The notes under the pieces were generated by a model, which made no database searches, had not been told where the DNA came from, and saw only the letters and a list, made by a program, of their open reading frames with translations. Below, piece by piece: positions 56,401 through 64,000 of a DNA stretch of 64,000 nt. Position numbers and translations under genes: made by a program. The DNA lies in the NCBI GenBank assembly GCA_001466705.2, contig LATX02000189.1, positions 620,001 to 684,000 on the forward strand. Direction: 5' to 3'. Source of the DNA: Moniliophthora roreri. Lineage: Eukaryota; Basidiomycota; Agaricomycetes; Agaricales; Marasmiaceae. The stretch's first letter is position 1. Each line of letters starts with the position of its first letter.

Positions 56401-57022
56401 TCGAATACGTCCCTGGTGGTTCAGTAACCGCTCTCCTTCGCAACTACGGCGCCTTTGAAGAAACTCTCGTCAAAAACTTTTGTCGGCAAATTCTTCAAGG
56501 CCTTAGTTACCTCCACGAACGAGGTATCATCCATCGTGATATCAAGGGCGCCAATATTCTCGTCGACAACAAGGGTGGCGTCAAAATCTCCGACTTTGGT
56601 ATTTCCAAGAAGATGGACATGCAAGCTCTGGCTGGAAACCGTGCACATAGGCCTAGTTTACAGGGATCAGTGTTTTGGATGGCTCCGGAGGTGGTTAAGC
56701 AGACTACGCATACGGAAAAGGCGGATATTTGGAGTGTGGGATGTTTAGTTGTGGAGATGCTAACGGGTGAGCATCCGTGGGCGCAACTGAGTCAGATGCA
56801 GGCCATTTTTAAGGTGAGTGAAGTTCTTGGTATCTCTGAAGACGCTCGCTAACCAACGCTCCGCAGATTGGATCATCAGCAAAACCCACCATCCCATCCG
56901 ACATTTCAAGCGAAGCCCAGGATTTCCTTGCGCGTACATTTGAAATTGACCATCACGCGAGACCGAGTGCAGCAGAGCTGTTACAACATCCGTTCATTGC
57001 TGTCAAGAGACACAAGTCCTAG
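53481..57022 (+). CDS. STE11: STE11/Byr2-type MAP kinase kinase kinase
   Basis: Top kinase of the mating/filamentation MAPK cascade. The long first exon begins at ATG 53481. It encodes a SAM domain (about residues 50-120; [39 protein letters not shown]) that binds the Ste50-type adaptor. A long Pro-rich region follows, then a Ras-association-like domain (about 350-440; [20 protein letters not shown]) and a Ser-rich linker. After an intron at about 56045-56094 comes the kinase domain: [53 protein letters not shown]. It ends RHKS at TAG 57020-57022. All catalytic residues are present. Domain order SAM-RBD-kinase is that of Ste11/Byr2 and separates it from Bck1. Confidence 0.95.
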
Positions 57023-57553
57023 CTTTCTGTTCCTCTACGCTTCTTTTGTTACTTGTGCCTTTTCTTCTGCTTCGCTTTCGATGGTTTTTATTCTTGGTTT
57101 TATTTCGTCGTTGTCGTATCTACTAATTCGTATATACAATACCACCTCCTACCTTTTTTTTTTTGTACTAGAACGCACCACGTACCACGCCCACGCTCGC
57201 AAGGAATCATCTGTATGATTAAACTCCAATACTGAACCCCGGTGGGGAACAATGTATGCATTCATTTATTCAGAGTAATTATTATGCCTATTCTGCTGGT
57301 ACATCGCCAAATTGGGACTGATCACCGACATCTGCAGCTCACGTTCTTTTCAAGTGTTTCACGGCGCTCACCGCTCGGGCAGTGCGTCCGACTATGATAT
57401 AAAGCTTGGTAATTTAATCTGCCTTATTGAAGGGGAAACCATGGACAACGAAACTGTAACACAAGTAGACGGTGTAGAAGGGTTGCTTGCTGAGGACGCG
57501 AGTCGAGTCAGTCATTCCACATTGCAGTGTATGTAGACATTCAATCAAGACTA
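57023..57553. other. 3' regions of convergent genes
   Basis: Between the kinase stop and the TRM1 stop. A plus-strand frame (57312-57536, 74 codons) is open but has no recognisable motif or promoter, so I do not call it. A T-rich tract lies at about 57152-57164. Confidence 0.4.
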
Positions 57554-59906
57554 CTAATCTGCCTTATCCTCCCGTTTTCGTTTCCCATTTTTCCCGCCTG
57601 TGGCTCGTGTCCCAGGGCCCCAGTATCTAGGTGTTTCTGGATACCGCACGATTTTGACACTTGAGGATGAGGTGACCGAGTCTGGGTGGTGTTTGAAGTT
57701 GGCTTCCGACCTACGAACGAAAATGAATTAGGATCGAATGTATCGTTTTCGAAAAGACAAACAGACCTAGGCTCTTTAGCCAACAACCTTTTCGCAGGGG
57801 AGTTTTCTGAGATGTTGTTCTCATTGATTGGGTGTATTTTGACAAATGATCGGAAGACATCGTGAATGTCTTCTCGGGTTGCGGTAGTTTTGATTGAACC
57901 TGGACAGGCATGAGAACGCGACACTTTATGCCCTGCATGCAGCAATGCAGACCTAAAAGCGCAACAATGTTAGATTGTGCCGTCGAAAACGAGAGAAAGA
58001 TTGTACGCGACATCGTCCAGTGAGGGTGTTTGGCAGTGGAAGTGATTAGCAACCCTTGTTGGTGTGAAGTAGAATGGTGTGTGTAATTCCTAGGCAGATA
58101 ATGGTGTTAAATAGGACTCGAAGTGCATAAATTGACCCTACGTACCTCTTTGGCAACAGTGAGCATTCCTCTCATACGAGTGGCGGTTCCATACCGAGTT
58201 GAGTTTGATTCCACATGTTCTAGTACTTTGGAGACAAATTCCGTATCATGTATATCTCCTGACCACATCGGACCAGCAATCTTTGTCCACGGATAAGATT
58301 GCAGCACCATGCACAGAGTTTGAGTAAACATACATGCAAGGTAGATTCACATTCTGGACACTTTTCGCTGACCAGAGGGCCGCCTTGGGTCCTAAATAAT
58401 TCATTGACATTACCGGATGACTCGCTTCTTCTCTCTACTATTCTGCCCAAAGGTTGCGCATAGAAGGCTTGACATGCTGTGCAGATATAGTAGTTTGAGG
58501 TCTTCCTAGAGTTAAATCTACTTCAGCAACCAAGAGACGAGTAGGAACGGGTGTACGCACGTGAACGCTCGTTTGACCTGCATTGGTGAAGTATTTATTC
58601 TAATGAATAACCGCACGTAAAAGTCGATCGAAAGTGATAGTAAAGGCTCAATATAACGTCCGTATTTTGAGGCAGCAGATGATACGGAGTGAAGTACGAG
58701 GCGGAGAGCCTAGAAGAGATCGATTAGCTTCAGATTGAGGTGCTAAAAATTCGCGCACCGCCTCATGACAGTATTCTGCTTTTACTGGAACTCCTCCGTA
58801 ATTGGAGAAACTAGATGGTGCGTTAGCAAAACTTTGACTTCTGTGAAGAACCAATACCATTTTTCTGGATAGTTGTTGGTAGCAAGCACCATCAGATCCG
58901 TACAAGTAACGCAAAGGAGACCTGCAAGACCCTCGGGATTAGTGGTGCACCCAAAAAGTATCTTGCATCTAACCTCCATCTTTAATGCACTGAACGGCTG
59001 CATCAATGAAGGGAGCGGCGGTCCCATACGGGTCAAGATCAACGGCATCCACACGATTCTTGTCCGGGCGATGATTGTACATCAATGTACTGTCATTTTT
59101 CAGTATAGCCTTTCTTCGGTGAAGGATAAAGACTCACCACGCATCACCTTCGTTGATTCTGACCTTTCCAAGCGACTGGCCTTCGGAGCTATCGCCGTTT
59201 TCTGTAGCAACTGGGCCGAGACTGTTCAGTTCAATGTTTCTCCTCATCGCCTCTGTCGCAGCCGGAGAGAGATCATTCGCCAAAACATATCTATATAAGC
59301 AACAAGATAAGCGGGTCGTCCGAATAAAGCGAACACACGAACGAACTTCACGAGGGGTATTTCTTTTGCGTAGCGAATTGAACGAAGTCCAGTAGCTGCC
59401 AAGGCCTCCAATATCACAACTTTATGAGGAGTGTATTGTGGGTGCTTGACTTCTGCCTGCAAATCTTTTCGTGATTCGTCTTGGGCTTTTTCTGGATGTT
59501 CTGAGTGAAGCCCCTCGTCCGTTTTTCCTTCTGGTGACTGAGTGGCATCTACAACTGGATTGGATTTGACTTCATGGCCGACTTCAAGGCAGGTTTGGTG
59601 AAAAGGATGTGATTATAAGGTGACAAAAAACACACCCTTCTGCCGTTTTCTCGCGGACTCCTCCTTACTTCGCACTTTCACTGCCTTCCTTTCCTGGCCC
59701 TGCCTCCATCTCTCTTCCTTACTCTTATTAAGTTGCTCGCTCCAAACATTGATACACGCAACACTGAGGTCACGGTTGAATTCCTGGACTGGGTTTAGAA
59801 AAGCTGCATCGGCCTCAAGTAGAATTTGTGCATTGTTTTCGGTGTAGAGTTTGAAGCCTTCCGGAACTGTGATGGGAACGGTTGAAGTCGACGTATCTGT
59901 CGACAT
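57554..59906 (-). CDS. TRM1: tRNA (guanine26-N2)-dimethyltransferase
   Basis: Methylates G26 of nuclear and mitochondrial tRNAs to m2,2G. Starts at ATG 59906 ([20 protein letters not shown]) and reads [40 protein letters not shown] (SAM-binding motif I), [18 protein letters not shown], and [18 protein letters not shown] (catalytic DPYG motif). Then come [15 protein letters not shown], and the zinc-binding pair [14 protein letters not shown] and CPECE, followed by [11 protein letters not shown]. It ends with a basic tail [12 protein letters not shown] at TAG 57554-57556. Many introns of about 50 nt. An in-frame GTG-led extension to 59987 lacks an ATG. It converges on the kinase gene and diverges from the gene at 60137 with 230 bp between. 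Confidence 0.93.
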
Positions 59907-60136
59907 TCTCGCCGGATTAAATGCAGGTAGATGGAACTTGATCAAGTTCAGGCGCCAAGGCCCTCGAAGAAGTGAAGGAAGAGTCACGATGGTGTGCGAA
60001 CGTCAAGATCAAAAAGAAAAGTCGGGATTCCCGTTTAGGACGTATCGCCGGTCCTCAAGGCAAGATTAGAGGCTGTAGCTATAGACGTTTGCCGTGCGTC
60101 TTCCTTCTTGACATCTTCCAGCCTTTATGTTCGTCA
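59907..60136. promoter_or_regulatory. Divergent promoter: TRM1 and WW-like membrane gene
   Basis: 230-bp spacer between two outward-facing genes. A frame in phase with the plus-strand gene extends upstream to 59972 but has no ATG, so it is treated as 5' UTR. No clear TATA box is visible. Confidence 0.4.
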
Positions 60137-63100
60137 ATGACTTCCAGTGTCCTATACAACACTTTCCGGATTCTACAAAGGTTCATACGACATAACACCT
60201 TCTTACGACTTCCAATTCAACGCCTCTTATACCTTTGGACGTGTGTGACACGATATACGGCAAAACTTCGAACGAAATATACCTCAAAATCTTCCGAGGA
60301 CACAGACGTTAGGTCTTTACCCGGAGCGCCTGTGGAAGAGGGGAAGAGCCAAGCCAAGCCAATCATTTGCGCGAGCGAACTACCAAGTTCGACTTTACAC
60401 CCATATTCTTCTAGCAGGCCTGGCCCATCCGTATCCTCACAAGATGTCACAAATACCTCATTCAAATCCAACTACCCCATTCAAAACCGATCACATCCTC
60501 ACATTTCCTACCCAATAACTTCCGGCAGAACTGCGCTGACCGCCAGTCCAGCTGCATCGATATCGCGTCTCTCTATTACAATACCCCGCGCCAACCCCAC
60601 TCACTTGGCTGTGAACGATGCCGCCTCAGAGAACTCCCATGTATCCATATTCGCGGAAGATTTGACCGCCGAGCCCGCAACGATCGTCGAGTCTCCTTCC
60701 CAAGGCTATGACATTACAGAGGTCACCACATCCCCAGTTCGAGAGTCGGGTAGCGTCACTTTGGCGGAAGATAGGCCTGGGAATAAAGGACTTAGTGAAG
60801 CCTACGGATCGTTTTACACGGTTGTTCCGGAGCGAACTGGGAGATATTATAGAGAGGATATCATGTGTGTACTCCTCTTCTGGTCCACCTGATTGCCTGA
60901 CATGTTCATTAGACCGACTCAAGAGACAACTTACGAGCTTGCGCCAATGACGACTCACTTCGAAAAGTTAGCATTCAGTATATCTACGCCCGCATCTACT
61001 AAATGTTCGTCTATTTGAAGCGCAAGGCTACCTCCAGGCTGGAAGGAGTTTTTACATCCAGAGGGTGCTCGGTACTTTATGTATGAGCACAGGGTTAGAC
61101 ACGCCAATTCCCTCTTAAAACGTTACTCATGTCCTCTTTCATTCTAGAGACTATACACCGACGCAGATCTCTACAACCCCAGAATTCTTGAGCACGTCAA
61201 CAAGTTTATCAATCAATTTGAAGAGTACATCCGTACTCGCAGCATTCATCTCTCTTCGCAGATCAATGTTGTTTTCGAGCTTTATATAGATGATGATGAA
61301 ATTCTCTGCCAGTATTACCTGGCAGACCACGCTACAAGAACCGTCTTCTGGCTCGACAAATTTACGCTCGATGCCGACACTTTACCTACGTGGGCGGAGG
61401 TCAAGGGAGTTACCGAAATGTCGCATATCAGTATGTACATACACATGCAGCTCACGACATCTTCCATTGACGTTTCATATCGGCAGGACACGCGATTGAG
61501 GCGCAATATTGGTGTGTTTTATTTGGCATGATTAACGATCAAACTCGATTACACTAATATCTACGTGAAGGTTCCACTGCTTTCTCTATCCCGATTGCTT
61601 CTCCCTGCGTCTGCCCTATGTGGATGAACTCCGGGACATCCTCATTCATAGTGTTGCAGGTGAGCTTGCTGGACGCAGATGAAACAAGTCTCAAATCTTC
61701 TCTTCTGATTCCAATGACCTTCAAAGATGTCGTCACCTCTATGACAACCACCATTCCGTACGAAGTGACAGAATTGCAGCACATGTTGAAACTGACCAAC
61801 AACATCAGGAGTGAGTAACTTGTTTATAAAAACTTTGTGGATATTCATGTTCACCCATGGTAGAAAACGTAGAAAGTAGTAAAGGCGTCACAGCGTATAG
61901 TGAGTGAAATCAGGGTGTTCACGCCACCGTCTACTGATAACTATTCTCACAACTAGGCAGATTGATGAATATCTTCGGTATGCCTGTCCTCCCCCCGGTC
62001 TTTCATTCCCACTCATTTTTTTTACATTAGCTCGGCAACGATTCTGCAATTTCCACGGCCTCCCCGCTGCCCGCCTCGACCGCGACCGCTCAGTACACCA
62101 AAAGTCCTCATACAGACCTCCCCGTTCCTTGCTCATACGCATCCTCTCGCCAATAATGTTCTCTGCTCCTGACACGCATTGTCGGGCGTTGGACAAATTA
62201 TGGGTTGACCGGTTTATACACGCGACGAGTTGGAATAAGTTTATCGCAAACATGAACACCGAATGGCAAGAGTTGATCCTATTCGTACGTTCTTCCTTCC
62301 CTATCTGGAACGATGACTTACAGGATATTCAGGGAACTGTGCTTCTGAACGCCAACGTCGCGTTCTTAGCCATACAGTCTGTGGATGAAGACACGGCATC
62401 ACCGAACAGATCACCAGCACAGATCGCGAGTTATTTGAGCGTTGTGGCTAGTATTGGAAGTGTTATCATTGGTTTGATGCTTGCGAGAAAGAATAAGGTC
62501 AAGTCGAAGGAGGCGGCTGATGATGCGGTTAGTTTTGTCTCCTTGATACTCGAACGAATGAGAACTAAACCATTAAAGGCCATCTTTTTGAATTCATTCA
62601 TGACGGAAAGACTGGGATTGGAAACGCTAGCGATCCTTTATTCGGTGCCCTATGCCCTTCTCATGTGGGGGTGAGTTACGGTTACGGGGCTTTCATAGAG
62701 TTTAATGATGTTCTAACCTGTCATTCATATTAGAGTGATCCTATTCCTAGCTGGGTTCTCGTTCATGTGCCTCTTCCGGTCCTCGATCACCATCCGGTTC
62801 CTGATTGTCGGTGCATGGTTAATCGTTACACTCCTTGTCATCTGGTGCATCTTCACGCTTGCTAGCTGGGACCACAGGTTCAACGCAGAGAAAACGTTGT
62901 GGGATTCGATCATCGATGCTATTATATCGGCTGCTCTGTCGACGAGAGACTTTGGAAACAAACAGTTGATTAGGATAGGGTTGAAGAGTAAGGAGGAAAA
63001 ACCTGAGGTGTTGAGATTGAGGGCTCCGGTACGGCGGATGAGCGAGGTGCTACGGCGAGCCTCCAGGAAGGCCACAATCTTCAGCGCGTTTAGCTTGTTG

Positions 63101-63181
63101 GGAAGTCCTAGTAGGCAAGGATCGACTGCATTGGATAGGAGAAGGGAAAGTACTGGAGAGACGATGGTCACGAACGTGTGA
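60137..63181 (+). CDS. Basidiomycete multi-pass membrane protein with WW-like motif
   Basis: Function unknown. From ATG 60137 (MTSSVLYNTFRILQRF) there is a variable Ser/Thr-rich region, then LPPGWKEFLHPEGARYFMYE, half of a WW-like motif (about 61030). Next are DADLYNPRILEHVNKFINQF, VFELYIDDDEILCQYYLADH, VFWLDKFTLDADTL, VKGVTEMSHI and HAIEAQYWFHCFLYPD. Later exons give ARQRFCNFHGLPAARLDRDR, LLIRILSPIMFSAPDTHCRA, LDKLWVDRFIHATSWNKFIA and VLLNANVAFLAIQSVDED. Hydrophobic spans follow (YLSVVASIGSVIIGLMLA; ILYSVPYALLMWGVILFLAG; VGAWLIVTLLVIWCIFTLA) and a basic tail ending TNV at TGA 63179-63181. I know this architecture as a family recurrent in Agaricomycete genomes and usually annotated hypothetical. 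Exon junctions between 60880 and 62000 are approximate. Confidence 0.8.
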
Positions 63182-63476
63182 GGAAAGAATTGAATTGTTG
63201 TGCATCTACGACTTAGTCAAGGGGTTTGTGTTTGGATATTTGCTCTATGTATCGATAGGCCTGAATTGTATTTATGCAGTGTAGACAAACAGCTGACTAC
63301 AAGATCATCCAATGACGGAAAACAACAGCGGCGAACCAAAGACAAAACCTCACACTAGATGTATGAGTAGATTCGGAAGGGTATAAACAAATAAATACTG
63401 GGGGGATATGTACACAATGCGCAACATGAAGAATATGCTCTGAACCTCCTCTCACTTGAGTCTGCCCGACATAATT
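63182..63476. other. 3' regions of convergent genes
   Basis: 295 bp between the stops of the WW-like membrane gene and the thaumatin-like gene. No gene seen. Confidence 0.5.
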
Positions 63477-64000
63477 TTAAGGGCAGAAGGTGAGAGTGTA
63501 GTCGGCGTTCAAAGACGAGTCGCACGTCCAGAGAGCAGTACCGCTACTCTCGTCGTATGCATAAGCGTAGGAGTTGAGGCAGGCACCCTCTGCGTCGAAC
63601 AGTCAGTATTTACAATACTGGAACTACAGAAAAGCCAGCGCGTACTGAAGAGGTCGTAGGATTGAACACCGTCAGGAGGGCAGGTATTGGGGGTGCTATG
63701 TGATCCACTGCAGCAATTAGCAGAATCTTGCTGGTTTCCATCCAGGTTTGCAAAGCAGGCTGATGCGCAACCTGTTCACCGGTTCGCTTGAGGATTTACT
63801 TTACCAACTGTAATACTGTGGCGACTCACCTGCAGCTGATGCAAGCTCTCCGGGGCCTGCAGATTCACCAGCATCAGTATCTGTTGAGCTGTAGGGGAGC
63901 AATGGTATCACTAACAGGTAGCGGTCAAGTCGACCGGGCAGTCGGCCACAGGGTAGTTCACATTGTTGGTGATTGCCATGGGAATGTTAAAACCGTCGAC
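63477..64000 (-). CDS. Thaumatin-like protein, 3' part
   Basis: Secreted thaumatin/PR-5-type domain protein; the 5' part lies beyond the window. Minus strand from 64000: VDGFNIPMAITNN, then PVADCPVDLTA, and after introns CASACFANLDGNQQDSANCC and CPPDGVQSYDLF. The last exon gives CLNSYAYAYDESSGTALWTC and ends YTLTFCP at TAA 63479-63477. The Cys pattern, the AYAYDE segment and the TFCP ending are hallmarks of the family. At least three introns of about 50-60 nt interrupt the visible part. Fungal members can bind or cleave beta-glucans; a cell-wall role is inferred only. Frames appear intact. Confidence 0.88.

Noticed and set aside
57312..57536. 74-codon plus-strand frame between the kinase and TRM1
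   Set aside because: No motif, no promoter feature and no splice support; it lies in the convergent 3' regions.

Overview
The window looks like nuclear DNA of a filamentous basidiomycete, most likely an Agaricomycete. The evidence is short (about 45-58 nt) GT-AG introns in nearly every gene, a cell-wall alpha-1,3-glucan synthase of the GH13-GT5-multipass type, a SAM/RBD/kinase STE11-type MAPKKK, a multi-exon membrane protein of a family I know from Agaricomycetes (WW-like motif), and a chromodomain Ty3/gypsy element. I cannot name the species.

Layout. 0-3.5 kb is host sequence: histone H2B (-), a SAM-dependent methyltransferase (-) and a possible 43-codon micro-gene (+). 4.0-24.5 kb is nested repeats: repeat family A (about 1.73 kb) is split by a complete LTR retrotransposon (4959-13139). 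This is followed by telomere-like and hairpin sequence, a MITE with about 80-bp inverted repeats, and a second copy of A split by repeat family B, a solo-LTR-like piece, a gag relic and an inverted A copy. 25.9-29.1 kb is host again: sphingosine kinase and a mitochondrial hydroxyacyl-thioester dehydratase. 29.3-39.8 kb is one PIF/Harbinger transposon with matched ends; its transposase is broken by a hAT-type MITE and by a TA-flanked element that carries A, which in turn carries B. 40.5-64 kb is dense host sequence: a second H2B, a PRCC-type protein, RRP4, an acidic protein, alpha-glucan synthase, a STE11-type MAPKKK, TRM1, the WW-like membrane protein and a thaumatin-like protein cut by the window edge.

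The strongest theme is cytosine decay at CpG in the repeats. By hand count 13141-14340 has 2 CpG in 1.2 kb, while host exons have many per 60 bases. Six of the seven differences between the two LTRs are CpG transitions, and almost every premature stop in the gypsy, Harbinger and gag relics is a TGA where CGA (Arg) is expected. The gypsy element also shows an 11-nt primer-binding site complementary to its own predicted RNA 5' end, a GGGTTTT slippery site with a downstream stem-loop at the gag/pol junction, a chromodomain, and an extra double zinc-knuckle ORF overlapped by another long ORF.

Four single N bases (6416, 19181, 21626, 23328) lie at joins inside repeats. One separates two apparently identical 948-bp segments, so parts of 4-24 kb may be mis-assembled.
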